Source of the DNA: Umbelopsis ramanniana AG
Lineage: Eukaryota; Mucoromycota; Umbelopsidomycetes; Umbelopsidales; Umbelopsidaceae
DNA length: 64,000 bases
NCBI RefSeq assembly: GCF_025399195.1
Contig: NW_026252094.1
Location: 310,001 to 374,000 of the forward strand
Direction: 5' to 3'
The first letter of the stretch is position 1. Each line of letters opens with the position of its first letter. Positions 49,407 through 61,330 of the stretch are shown in pieces. The notes below the pieces were generated by a model. It ran no database searches. It was given only the letters and a program-made list of their open reading frames with translations, and was not told the DNA's origin. The position numbers and the translations under genes are program-made.

Positions 49407-50374
49407 ATGGTATTGACAAGGGCCAGTGTAAAGAAAACAGACTTCTCTGAAACAGACTCGGAAGGAAAACAGTCAAAGATTGAGATTACCTCAACAAAAG
49501 AATTGTATGTTGAATCCGACGAAGATTCAGACGACGAAGCTCCAGAAGCCATTTCTACGTCAACTGCAAAATCCTCTGCATTGCAGACTGCACAGGCCAA
49601 ACGAGAAGCTCAAGCAAAGTAAGTTTCAATATTCAAGAAATTTTTCTATTTCACTACAGTTTCAATGACCATATACACAATGCAGACTTGCTGCAGAAGA
49701 AAAGGAAAAACGACGACTAAGAGATCAGCGCTTAAAGGAGCAGAAGCAGACAAGCAAAAAAGCAACTAAATCAAAAAAGGAAGAAGTAAAAGATACGATT
49801 GATGAAGAGGCTGAAGCAGATAACGATACAGCTGAACCTGAGGCACCAAAGACCGGCGAATTGCCTAAACTTCTTCCCCAAGACTTCTTGCAGCAATATG
49901 CCAAAGAAGAAAAGGCTGAGAAGAAAAGAATGCACTTGTCGGCCAAGGATTTTGAGAGAATAGCCGAAGAAGAGGAGCTCAAGGAACAAAAGCAAAACAG
50001 TAAGAAGCGTCATTTGTCGCAAGGTCGTCAAGTTGGGTAAGTCATCAGAATAGTATAACCAGGTCATCTATATATCGCAATCACTCACACTATACCGTTA
50101 TTGTCTCCACTTGCAGAGAATACACTGTCAAAGTACTTTCAAAACGACCAAAGCCTCAACCAATAGATCAGTCCTTGGTTGACTTCAGAAATCAACATTT
50201 CTCCCGCGTTGATATACCAAGACGAGATGGTAAGTTACTGTGACTTGGAATACTACGCTGAACAACGCAGACTGATTTTCAATCCTATCAGCTGTATTGA
50301 ATGCTAGCCAAGGCCGAAAAGGTGGTGCAACTACATTTGCAAGAAGTGGAACGGTCAGTAACAAGCGGAAGTAA
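49407..50374 (+). CDS. Charged nucleolar-type protein, UTP16/Bud21-like
   Basis: Exons 49407-49618, 49686-50036, 50117-50229 and 50292-50374 encode 252 residues. The N-terminal third is acidic (YVESDEDSDDEAPEA), the middle is a long charged helix (about 70-165, runs of KEKRRLRDQRLKEQ), and the C-terminus has a conserved-looking block VKVLSKRPKPQP and RVDIPRRDAVLNASQGRKGG followed by a basic end. Acidic-then-coiled-coil layout with a short basic tail resembles yeast Bud21/Utp16 of the U3 small-subunit processome. This is my best guess and not certain. The convergent neighbour is an RNA polymerase I subunit, in keeping with a role in ribosome synthesis. Confidence 0.7.
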
Positions 50375-50622
50375 TTGGGTCCCCGTTGGATGGCTTCTCC
50401 ATTGCATGATTCCCCCCACGTCACACTTCATTTAGTACCATCATTAGGGCAATTGCTGAAACATAGAAATGCATTGGATTCAAAATAGAAAGCTGAAGCA
50501 AATCCAGACTGTATAAACTTTTTTGTAAATGTACAAGGAAAGAAAGGTGAAACGAAATAAATTGCATGATGATGATGGTGAAAAATGGCTCTAGGTTTGA
50601 TTACGTTAAGAAGAACTCGAAT

Positions 50623-51667
50623 TTATGACTTTTCTTTCTTGCTCTTCTTCTTTTCCTTTTTGTCTTTTTTCTCCTTATGGGATTTATCTTTCGTTGATGA
50701 GGACTTTGGAGCGGCTTCTTCAGTTGATGTGGTATCTTTTGTAGTTGGTGGTGATAGTAATGCTCCGGTGACGGTAAGAATATCGTTTGCACTCACCAAG
50801 CTATGTTATACATTTATTAGCATGATGTGACAAGGCCAACAAGAGATGTTATTGAATCAACTTACTTGACAACCGAGAATTCAAGGACACCATCATTCTG
50901 TCCAACTCCTTGGCCAGTAGCCTTGAGAACCCATTCACCAAATTCACTCTTCGTGTACTCGTATTGTTTCTCGGCTTCCTCCGATGAATTCTCTTCATCG
51001 CCTGATTCCTTCTCCTGCTCTTCCTCGGCTGCAGCACGCCATTCAAAATGGGTTTGCGAAATGTGTTCCCGGGGAATCGAAGCATTGAAAGTGCCGTAAA
51101 TGAGAAGACCGATGTGATCAGGTGATTGCAAATTTATCTTGCCGGCTACAGAGAATAACGAGGGCTGTCAGTAAATTGTCGAAATAGCCAGATCTATCCA
51201 AATATGACACTGAACAAATGCATACCAAGCTTTTCACCCTTGTTTGGCTTCCACACCAGTAACTTTACTCGAATAAAGAAATGGGAGAATGGGCAATCAT
51301 ACATAACACGTCCGTCAGCTGTTTCCAACCGAAGACCTGAGTGAGCGACAACAACACCGTCAACTTCAGGAATGTATCTAAATCGACGGATTCCTATTAG
51401 TAAAAATTTGGCTGCAAATGATAACAGCAGTATTTTGACTTACTTCATCAAAAAAGCGTTAAGTTGCTCATTGATGCCTTCAATTGGCTTGCTGACCCAC
51501 ATGGGAGCCAAGTGAATGTACAATCTAATGGAGACTTCTGAAAATGCCGAGAATTCCGAGCTTGGAGTAGCGTTCAAAACGGTCATTCGCGACTTTTTAG
51601 AGGCAACATTGTCTCCATGGTCAGCGTGTTTACGCTTCTTAGCCTCCTGTTGAGCGTGCGGAGCCAT
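50623..51667 (-). CDS. RPA43: RNA polymerase I subunit Rpa43
   Basis: Forms the stalk of Pol I with Rpa14 and contacts the initiation factor Rrn3. Exons 51667..51444, 51377..51226, 51145..50866 and 50800..50623 give 277 residues. After a basic head come IRLYIHLAPMWVSKPIEGI (yeast ALYVSLAPMYLENPLQGV), VDGVVVAHSGLRL, CPFSHFFIRVKLLVWKP and the OB-fold start AGKINLQSPDHIGLLIYGTF NASIP. An acidic loop follows (EEEQEKESGDEENSSEEAE), then EWVLKATGQGVGQNDGVLEF and a Lys-rich tail (KEKKDKKEKKKSKK). The ATG at 51667 is chosen; the frame extends upstream only through GTG-type starts. Its start lies 154 bp from the divergent 5-phosphatase gene. Confidence 0.9.
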
Positions 51668-51821
51668 CAAAGGTTTTTTTTTGTTAGGGTTCCCGTTAAT
51701 TTTTTTTTTTTTTTCTAACAGTGAACTTGTACCGTGACTGCCTTTTCTTTGCGTCACCGTCTTAAAGAGACCCCGAGAGGCACGTCGCTTCACCTTTCAC
51801 ATTTACTGCAGTTTTATTGTC

Positions 51822-54800
51822 ATGGATGAGCCCGATGAATCGACGCCAGTATCTTTCAAGGCGCTGAAAGAACGATGGCAAAAACAAGAATCCTCTGTTT
51901 CTCCGAAAAGTGTCGAGAATTCATCTCGTCAGTCGCCATTGAACACACCTCCGAAAGGCACCTATGGTGTCGCGGTGACTCCACCTTCCAAGAGTCCCGC
52001 TCCTCCAGTCTCTAAAACAGCACCTCGACCAGCGTCAGAGAATGCAAATGAACCTAGCAATAAGCCGCCAGTTCTTGATGCTAAGAGATCGGTTCCTGTA
52101 ATAACACCCGAAATTCTTGCCAAGAAAGGTACTCCACCGCCTCCTCCTTCCATGGGCTTAGCACGACCATCTAAGCCGAAAGAGGACATCGATACAAACG
52201 TCAAACCTGCTCAAATGGTGAAAACGGACGAAATCGATAATGAACCACCAAAGAGAGTGTCTATGCTAAGCCAACAGTTTGAAGTTACTTCTTTGCAGTC
52301 ACAGCAACGCAACGGAACATTTACCTATAAATCCGTGCCAACTCCCAAAGAGGCTGTTTTAGTCTCAAAGCCGCCAAAATCGCAACCCGAAGACATTTTT
52401 GAAAGGCCTGCAGAAGCATCACATCGGCATCCTAGCTTTGACCCTCGTGTCGACTCGGGAACTTTAAAGACAGTCATGTCTCCTGAACAACTGGTGGATA
52501 AAGCTAGCGACAACAGTAACGAATTTCCATCTCCTTTTGACGAAGAGCTCGACAGTGATGAAGATAGCGACGAAGAAGATGAAGAAGAAGAGGAAGAAGA
52601 GGAGGAGGGCATAAATGAAGGATATCGAGTCGGTTATGATTCGGGTTTCGGTGGTATACATGCCCATTATTCTCAATCACCCAAACATACTAGCGTCAAA
52701 CAAAAGCGAGCACCACCTCCCCCTCCACCCAGTCGTCGAACAAGAATTGCTCAGCTTCACCAAAATCCTGAAGCATCTCCTCTTCAAAGCTCACAACCCT
52801 CTTCGCAAGTGCAGGACACTCTACGTCATATACCCGTAAAGCCGATGCTTACCGACCAACCAACCAAACCACCACGCCTAGATGCTGCTGCAACCGAAAA
52901 GCCACCAGTGTCACTGGATCATAATAGATCTATGCACATTTTGGAACAGCCAGCCCCTCTTTTACCTCCCCGACCTATTCTAGCGAACCGCACACACAAT
53001 GATTTCGAAGCTGTGGATCCAACTATCATGAGCAACATCAGACAATCCCCAAAACCTCTTGCTAGAGCCAGAACCATCGGTGCTGGTAGCCTAGATGCTG
53101 CACCACCTTTACCAACTCGACCTATGGACTCTAGAGCTTCGTCTATCAGTCGATCTTCAACCATACACAGCTCAACTGACTCGCGAACCCTTGGCACTAG
53201 CGAAGGTTCATTGTCCGACCAATCTTCTCCTGGTCTCCGACGAAGCCAGACCATAGCTCGAACTGAGCGTCTACTAGGCGCCAAGATATACCCTGATCAT
53301 GCCAATGCTAATCGCAGTCCACCTTATATCCATGGAAGTCCACTGACCGTCCACCACCGTGGTCCTGTTAAACTTTTTGCCATATCGGGACAACATGTCA
53401 TTACAGGGACCCAAAACACTAGGATTTATAACGCTAGCACGGGCATCAACACTGCCACAATCGATCACACAGCATCGAACGATATCAACAATCGTGTCTG
53501 CTCTATGGCCTTTCCTCCATCTCTCTCTTTTGCAGACGAAGGGCGCTACTTGTGGCTTGGTATGCAAGATGGAGCCATCCTGGTGGTCGACGTTCTCAAG
53601 GGTGATATCATCGGTAAGCGAACGGATGTCCATAGTGCGCCCATCACCAACATGCTACGATACGGAAACGAAGAGATCTGGACCATCGACGATGCTGGCC
53701 ATATGAACGCATGGCCCGTCATTAAAGGCAGCAGAGGGCATACGAATCATCCTCTTGAAATTCACCCTCGTCGTGAGCATGTATCCAGCAAATTGAATTT
53801 TGCGATTATTGTCGAACAGCAGCTTTGGATGGCATCTGGGCGGGTTTTGGATGTATACGATGTCAAGCTTTCGGGTGGCTCTACGAATAGGATCCATACA
53901 CGCGTTCCAAATAACGTCGGCAATGTTACGCAACTCGCTGCTGTCCCCTACCACCGAGACAAGGTGTTTGTCGGCCATGACGACGGAAAAGTCACGGTTT
54001 GGGACACCGCTACATTGGAAATCACTCAGACTATTTCGCTTTCAATCTACGGCGTCTCTTGTATGCAAGCCGTTGGCGAATACTACCTCTGGGCTGGCTA
54101 CAACACGGGTATGATCTACGTATATGACACCCGGCCCGAACGATGGGAAGTTGTCAAGATGTGGAAAGGCCACGGCGCTCAAGTCCTTCATATGCTTCTG
54201 GACGAAACTCCCTTGGTCAAGGATAATGATTTGATTCAAGTGGCGAGTCTAGACGGCAATGGCACGATCCAGATTTGGGATGGATTATTAAGTGATAATT
54301 GGCGAGGTAAATATGCCCGTAAAAGAAACAAAAAAATTTGAGTTTATGAGTTAATATGGGGTTATTTTTACCAGATCAAGCCATGAACAAGCGGATGAAG
54401 GAATACTGTGATTACCGAGACGCCAAGATTTTAATATCGTCATGGAATATCGACGCCAACAAGCCTGAAAAATTCGATGCTCAGGATGAACAGAAGATAA
54501 GAGAATGGCTGACCAGCTTACGTGACCCAGATATCATTGTCGTGGGCATTCAAGAAATTGTAGACTTAGAGTCCAAGAAGCAAACTGCCAGTAAGTTGGG
54601 AACATAACGAGAGTACAACACCACCTTTCTCATATTTTCTAATCCCCACCGTTAAGAATCGTTCTTCAGCACCAAGAAAAAATCAAGCGTACCGATGGAG
54701 GAGGAGGAAATGTTGACCCATCGGTATCGACTCTGGCACAATTATTTAGTTCATGTGCTGGCTACAGAATATGGCCAAGATTGCTACACCGTGGTCAAAA

Positions 54801-55696
54801 CTGAGCAATTGGTTGGCCTGTTCAGCTGTATCTTTGTACGGACCAGTGAAGCTGGCCGTGTCTTTGACAAACATTCGACGGTGGTCAAAACTGGCTTAAA
54901 AGTCATGAGTAAGAGCATACACGGTAACAAGGGAGGTATCGCCATTCGCTTCCTGTTCGATCACACCTCCATGTGCTTTGTGAATTGCCATCTTGCTGCC
55001 GGGCAAACCCACGTCCGTCAGCGAAATTCAGACGCCGAAGGAATTTTACAATTGGCCAGCTTGGAACCATTACCCCAATATTACGACGTATTTGTCAATG
55101 GCGGCGACGGTGCTTTCGTGTTAGACCATGAACTCTGTTTCATGAGTGGCGATTTCAACTACCGTATTGACATGGGCCGGGAGCAGGTCATCAAGCTTTT
55201 GTCAAGCCCCAACAAAGACGCTGCGTATGCCACGCTTCAAGCCGAAGATCAATTACGCAAACAAAAAATCGTCTACCCTCTGTTCAAGCTGCTCCTCTTC
55301 CAAGAAGCTCCCATACGGTTCGATCCAACCTACAAGTACGACCCAGGTACCGACTTCTATGACCGGTCAGAGAAGAAACGCATACCTGCGTGGTGTGATC
55401 GTATCCTATACCGTGGACCGGATATCAAGAGCGAATACTATAGGCGCCACGAAGCTCGCGCATCCGATCATCGACCCATCAGCTCAGGGTTCCTTGTCAA
55501 AGTTAAAACCATCGATGATCAACGGAGGGATCGGATTATGGAGAAGGTGGAATTGGCATGGCATCAGACACTGGAAAAATTAATCCAGAAGAAAAAATTA
55601 GATTGGCTGATGGCGTATGGAGTATATAACCAGTATGAAGCGCAGCAAGAGCTTGCGTCAGCTAATTGGAATATGATGGAAGCACTTCAAACTTAA
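51822..55696 (+). CDS. Inositol polyphosphate 5-phosphatase with N-terminal WD40-like propeller
   Basis: Removes the 5-phosphate from inositol phosphates/phosphoinositides. Exons 51822-54306, 54375-54590 and 54657-55696 give 1246 residues. Residues 1-500 are low-complexity: Pro-rich SH3-ligand-like runs, an acidic run near 245-265 and Ser-rich text. Residues about 505-825 form a propeller-like region with repeats such as HHRGPVKLFAISGQHVITG, RYLWLGMQDGAILVVD, EIWTIDDAGHMNAW and KVFVGHDDGKVTVWDTATL. The catalytic domain (about 845-1190) has SSWNIDANKPEKFD, IVVGIQEIVDL, HGNKGGIAIRF, NCHLAAGQ, SGDFNYRIDM, PAWCDRILYR and ASDHRPIS. This order resembles plant 5PTase12-14 and fungal relatives. The early part is one 2485-nt exon. 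Confidence 0.93.
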
Positions 55697-56028
55697 CCGG
55701 CTTACAGAAAAAAGCATCGTATGCCTAATTTGGTACAATCACTCAAAACGGACTCTCCGTCCATTTAGATCCAAAGTATAACCCCTTCCCACTTTTTATA
55801 TAGTAGACCGCTATCAAATGAAGACCCAGAGAATGTAGAAATAAACATCATAAATAATATGGCATGAACCACCGCTCCATCCGCTGTTCGAAACATAGAC
55901 TGGGATTCGCCAGGAGGGCCGCTGTTTTGTCCGTTTCCAAATTGGGCGGAGGATCACCGAACTCTATAGTAGCAGTCAAGTATATAAAACCCTCATCATC
56001 GGTTTCAGGTTTTCCCTTCACTCTCATT
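55697..56028. other. Intergenic region, 332 bp, with AKR promoter
   Basis: 3' flank of the 5-phosphatase (AT-rich near 55790-55860) and promoter of the aldo-keto reductase, which has TATATAAA at 55981-55988. Confidence 0.5.
55981..55988 (+). promoter_or_regulatory. TATA box of the aldo-keto reductase gene
   Basis: TATATAAA, 41 bp before the ATG at 56029; this implies a very short leader. Confidence 0.5.
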
Positions 56029-57284
56029 ATGTCTCTCAACAAAGTCTTCAAGCTGTAAGTTCCTGTCCTCACATAAACCGTCCGTCATGCACTTCTTCTG
56101 ACCCTCATCTATAGCAACACCGGCGCCTCTATCCCTGCCATCGGTTTGGGAACTTGGCAATCCAAGCCCGAAGAAGTCTACAACGCTGTCAAGACTGCTA
56201 TCAACGCTGGCTACCGTCATATTGATACTGCCTATGCTGTAAGTTTTTTCTCGAGACGACAAGTGGATAGGATATATGGCTGACCTTTGTTTACATAGTA
56301 TGGCAACGAAGATGCCGTTGGCAGAGGTATCAAGGACGGTTTGAAGGAGGCTGGTCTCAAGCGTGAGGATGTCTTCGTCACCACCAAGTTGTGGTCCACC
56401 TTCCATCGTCCCGCCGATGTCCAGAAGGGTATTGATGAATCCTTGGCCAGCCTTGGTTTGGACTACCTCGATCTTTATCTCATGCACTGGTAAGTGGATT
56501 TAGTCGCCATCATGGGTATAGTATGACGTGCTCATCCGTCTCCATCCATAGGCCCGTTGCCTTGACCCCAGGAAAGGGCAGTCTCTTCCCTCGCCACGAG
56601 GATGGTACCCGCGATCTCGATGCTGAGATCAACGGTGACTTCACCATCACCTACGGCGCCATGGAAAAGCTCCTTGAGTCCGGCAAGACCAAGGCCATTG
56701 GTGTTTCCAACTTCTCCACTCACAACTTGGACGTCTTGCTTAAGTCTGCCAAGGTCGTTCCCGCCGTTAACCAAGTAGAACTTCATCGTAAGTCATTAAA
56801 TGTGGAGTTTCGGACTAAATAACTCGGGGACTAACTGGTTGTCATTTTTTTTTAGCCTACCTTCCCCAAACCAAGCTCCTCGAGTACTGCACTGCCAAGG
56901 GTATCCATCTTACTGCTTACTCTCCTCTTGGATCCACTGACTCTCCCCTTCAAAAGGAGCCTGTTCTTATTGAGATTGCCGAGAAAAACAACAAGTCGGT
57001 GGCTCAGACTTTGATTTCATGGGCCGTTCAACGCGGTACTAGCGTTTTGCCCAAGAGTGTCACCCCCAGCGTAAGTTCGGTTTTTGAAATGTTGGCCCTG
57101 CTCCGATAAATTTTTTTTTTTCTCACTGCTAACCCTTCCCTTTCAACAGCGCATTGAGGCCAACTTCCAGGATTACAAGCTCTCTGATGAAGACTTTGCC
57201 AAAATCAACGAGATCTCATCCAAGCACAGCCAGCGTCTTGTTTCGCCCGATTGGGGTGTCACTGTCTTCCACGACGACCAATAA
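56029..57284 (+). CDS. Aldo-keto reductase (GCY1/glycerol dehydrogenase-like)
   Basis: NADPH-dependent reduction of aldehydes/ketones in the cytosol. Exons 56029-56054, 56115-56238, 56299-56489, 56552-56787, 56856-57070 and 57150-57284 give 308 residues, standard for the family. Motifs: [29 protein letters not shown] (catalytic Asp and Tyr), TTKLWSTFH (Lys), [12 protein letters not shown] (His), [34 protein letters not shown] and the cofactor-phosphate loop [14 protein letters not shown]. The last part ends VFHDDQ. Substrate cannot be fixed; related fungal enzymes act on glyceraldehyde, dihydroxyacetone or xylose. Codons look strongly biased to C-ending forms, hinting at high expression. An AATAAA lies in the 3' flank near 57338. 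Confidence 0.95.
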
Positions 57285-57469
57285 GTAGATGGAAATTGTT
57301 ACATATTAAAAAAAGAGATCCAAGATTTTACAGTATAAATAAACCCCCCAATTCACACATCCATAAACCCGCCTTCAGTTCCTTCAAAATGTTGAGCTCA
57401 TCGACACAGATATGTGGTTAGATAAAAGACTCCCAGGTTAATACTGGTGTTCTTTGCACATGGTTAGAG

Positions 57470-58928
57470 ATGACTGCCATTTTCACGTGCAGGTACCGAT
57501 TTGATGCGTTTAACCTAACAAAGCGAGTGCATACGGAAATAGCCCAACTTGCAGGCTCTACCATGTCTCGAGATTCGACATCAATGATCACTGAACATAA
57601 ACAACAGCCAATGGAACGAGCCCAAGTCACTGCATTGCTCGACCACATTCCCAAAGTCCATTGGGCACCGCTTCGTGGGATCCCTTTAAAACGTCGCTTA
57701 CAGACCTTGGCTATCGTTACATGGCTGGCTTTACTTCCTATCTGTCTCATCATATACCTGTATCTATTCACCTTTCCCTTATTATGGCCGATGCTCATTA
57801 TGTATACGATATGGCTGTTCTTCGACAAAGCCCCTGAAAACGGAGGCAGACGAATTTCACTGGTGAGGAAACTGCCACTGTGGAAGCATTTTGCCAAATA
57901 TTTCCCAGTCACTTTGATCAAGGTAGGCATGCGATATTGCATCTAGGGACGGAGTAGCTCTCTGCATGAATGTATGTTCGCTAATATATGGCCCCCCCCC
58001 CGCAGGAAGGAGAACTCGACCCCAAGGGAAACTATATTATGTCATATCACCCTCATGGAATCATATCCATGGCGGCTTTCGCCAATTTTGCGACGGAGGC
58101 GACTGGCTTTTCCGAGCAGTATCCGGGCATTGTTCCTTCATTACTGACACTAGCCTCCAACTTTCGGTTACCTTTGTACCGAGATTTCATGATGTCTCTA
58201 GGCATGTGCTCGGTTTCTCGACACTCTTGTGAAGCTATTCTTCGTTCGGGTCCTGGTCGGTCTATTGTAATTGTCACAGGCGGAGCTTCAGAATCCCTTA
58301 GCGCACGACCTGGTACCAACGACCTTACACTTAAGAAGCGACTGGGCTTCATCCGACTCGCCATCCGAAATGGTGCCAGTTTAGTGCCTATCTTTTCATT
58401 TGGAGAGAACGACATTTATGAGCAATATGATAACAAGAAGGGAAGTTTGTTATGGCGATATCAAAAATGGTTCCAAAAAATTACTGGATTTACGGTTCCT
58501 TTGGCTCATGCGCGCGGCATTTTCAACTGTGAGTGCTGGAGTATCTCTGGTTTCTTTTTTAAAAAAGAAAAAATTGGGGCTAGGGAGAGTGCTATAGAAA
58601 AGACAGATTGTACTAATACGCGCACTTGCCTTGACTTGTAGACAATGCTGGGTTCATACCATTCCGACATCCGATAGTGACAGTTGGTAAAGTTGACATA
58701 CCAACCCTTGTGCTGTAACGCCATGCAATAGTATCCTTGCTGATCGTTTCTTTTCTAGTTGGTAAACCTATTGCTGTCCCCCTCTTACCTGAAGGCGAAA
58801 GCGAGCCTAGCGAGGAACAATTGCGTCAAGTTCAAGCAATGTACATTGAAAGCCTGCAAGCTATTTATGATAAATACAAAGATACCTATGCTAAGGATAG
58901 AATAAAAGAAATGACCATAATTGCATAA
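57470..58928 (+). CDS. DGAT2: Diacylglycerol O-acyltransferase type 2
   Basis: Adds the third acyl chain to diacylglycerol to make storage fat, in the ER and at lipid droplets. Exons 57470-57922, 58006-58528, 58642-58686 and 58759-58928 give 396 residues; an in-frame ATG at 57563 in a better context (ACCATGT) would give 365. A hydrophobic hairpin (about 85-120) is followed by the family motifs YIMSYHPHGIISM (catalytic HPHG), FRLPLYRDFMMSLGMCSVSR, IVIVTGGASESLSARPG, RLGFIRLAIRNGASLVPIFS FGEND, and YNAGFIPFRHPIVTVVGKPI before the tail. Intron 1 carries a run of ten C right before its CAG. Fits an oil-storing fungus, though one DGAT2 is common in all. Confidence 0.95.
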
Positions 58929-59774
58929 TAAACCTCCGCGGCAATGCCTTTTTCGACAACTGCCACACACCCAACCCAACCGATTAAGGTTGTGCTGTGA
59001 GACACTTTCTACAATTCTAGGTCCTACAAGTACGCGAATTCAACTATGACGAACGCCATTATGCAACTATGTGCGACTGGCAACGGAGATCCAGTTACTA
59101 TCCCACAGACAGTGCTTGGAGGGATGGATAGATTTTTTAGGAGAAGGCGCGTCGCATGGTACGGCAATAATAGGCTGGCTCACCCCTTTCAGTGGTGGCC
59201 CGTCTTGGGCTAGACAGCCTACCGCAGCTGAAAGTAAGCCATGGTAACAACAACATAACAAGGAACTTCGCTGTTACATATTTGTTAGCAACCTGGAGAC
59301 ACAAAATATGAGACAAAGTTTACAGCGAGGTCACAAAGCTGCACACCACTTGGCAGAAAACAGCAACCGCCACAGTACTACCCAGTCATTTCTACGTGTT
59401 TACTTTTTTTTCCCCCTCATTTTGATGATCGGGAAGTGGTGAAGATTGGGAAATGATGTGTTTAATTGCAATTTACACACTCCACCCCCTTAGACTGTTT
59501 GACGAAGTAGAAATTTCTAAAGGCCACTCACTCCCAGGTTACTCAAAACGTTCTCGATTACGCGGAGTAAATGAGGCGCAGACTGGGAGCGTGTGTGATC
59601 AATGCTACCTAAATACAAGATGCGTGTTACATATAGGCGGACCAGCCTATTTACAGGCATTGATCATGGTCTGTGCCGGCCCATCCTTATTTTAAAAAGA
59701 AAAGACTAAAAAAAAAAAGTCCCACAGCTACCTTCTTTTTGTTCACCTTCAACTCACTCGTGTATTGATCTTCT
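58929..59774. other. Intergenic region, 846 bp
   Basis: Between DGAT2 and the arrestin gene, same direction. T/C run near 59404-59416 and A-run near 59707-59718. Short frames (59067-59261, 59453-59695) lack any family feature. Confidence 0.45.
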
Positions 59775-60901
59775 ATGAGTCTGTCAATATTGATATTTCC
59801 AGACACGTACGAGGTCCAAGTACCGTATATATCATCAAGATGTCCGTTAGAGACTCCTCCTAAACTCACGGGCAAAATTTGTATCGTATCGTCTCGTGCA
59901 TTTGAGTGTCAGTCCATCGAACTGGAGTTGAGAGGAGACCTGCTGGTAGACCACCAAACCTCATTTGACGTTCTTAATAACCTTATTGAAGGACTACCAC
60001 CGCCGATAACGCTCCTACACCATGATGTCGAGCTCTCCACACATAAATTCGAAAAAGGGCATACCATTGTCGAGTTTTCCATGCCATTATCAAAAAAATT
60101 GCCGCCGTCGTACGAAGGATTATTTGTGGTAAGTGAATATGGGCTACAACGCCGAAACAGCTCGGCATCTGTGCGGACCCGACACATTTGGCTAACGATC
60201 ATGTTTACATTGCATTTTTTTATTTCCATCATCAGTTTATCCAATACACACTGACCGCCAAAATGAAATGTAAGAAATGGATGACATCGGCTAGTATCAA
60301 AAGCGCATCCTGCAGTCTGAAGTTCAATACTACTTCTTCGCTGGACAGTTTCCCTTTGCGAAGTCATGAATGTAGTATACCAGACACGTTATCCACGAAA
60401 GTGATGATACCATCAGCAGCCGTGGCGGGGGGTGATAAGATTCCAATTCAGATGGTGGTTCATCAGGGAACTCCGGTGCATCAAAGCATTAAGGTCCAGA
60501 TATGGCAGATAGAGAAATCTTCAAGCTTTGTATCAGGGCCAAAGCGGAAGTATCGACTGCAATATGAAACGTCCACCTCCATCGCAACGTTACAGAATAT
60601 CTTTTACCTACGCGTTCCTTCCAACCTTGCCTCTGCGTTCAAAGTGGAATCCAATGCCGCAAAGGCAGAGGTCTACCATATTATTAAGTTCATTATGGAT
60701 TGTACTGCCATTGACGCTCCCGTCTGCGTTGATGTGCCGATAAAGATCGTTGGCGTCTCCTCGTCACCGGTAAACCATGGCGACCATTCCAACCATGATC
60801 GACTGCCCGTATACCAGGAGAGAGATGAAACTCTGCCGACGTATGAATGGTGCTCGACTGAAGAACCATTCACCAACCCCCAAATCTCTTCCCGGTCATG
60901 A
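59775..60901 (+). CDS. Alpha-arrestin (ARRDC-type trafficking adaptor)
   Basis: Adaptor that links membrane transporters to a Rsp5/NEDD4 ubiquitin ligase for endocytosis. Two exons, 59775-60128 and 60236-60901, give 339 residues. Arrestin-N features: an early beta strand LSILIFPDTYEV, GKICIVSSRAFECQSIELEL RG, and KFEKGHTIVEFSMPLSKKLP PSYEG; after the intron FIQYTLTAKMK. The Arrestin-C half has STKVMIPSAAVAGGDKIPIQ and LRVPSNLASAFKVES. The tail carries LPVY and LPTY, PY-like motifs of the type bound by Rsp5 WW domains. It is shorter than yeast ART proteins, closer to animal ARRDC size. Intron phase is 0 at GTG|TTT. Confidence 0.85.
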
Positions 60902-61330
60902 AACCGTATTCCCCTTTCACCATCATACCACATCAAATCACGACAGCCAGCCTGTTTTTGTACACAACTTTATGAAGCGACATCAAGCTTTAGAGCAAAG
61001 TCTGGTCTCTGCTCTGCTCTTGTTTTTTTTTTTTTCTCAACTTATCACAACTTGGTCTTAATAAACAACTAAATAAAAACCCCTCTCGCTTTGCTAAAGC
61101 ATTCTGTTTCCTGTCGAAATCCTTTCGACATTTATTAAAGGTAGTATGCTTAGGCTGTATGCATAGAACCAATAAGAGGTAACATGTGCCATGAAGAAAA
61201 TAGGCCCATACCACTCGTTGCACTAATGTAACACGCAACCTACTCATCTTAAAAAAAAAAAAAAGCAAAATCTACGTGTGGAAATAAGAAGCGGGATAAG
61301 CTCGCAAAAGTTCAGAATGCCCAGGTTGGA
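60902..61330. terminator. Convergent 3' flanks of arrestin and ABC transporter genes
   Basis: 429 bp with AATAAA-like signals near 61060-61078 on the plus strand, a T-run at 61022-61035 and an A-run at 61251-61264. No coding frame. Confidence 0.4.
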
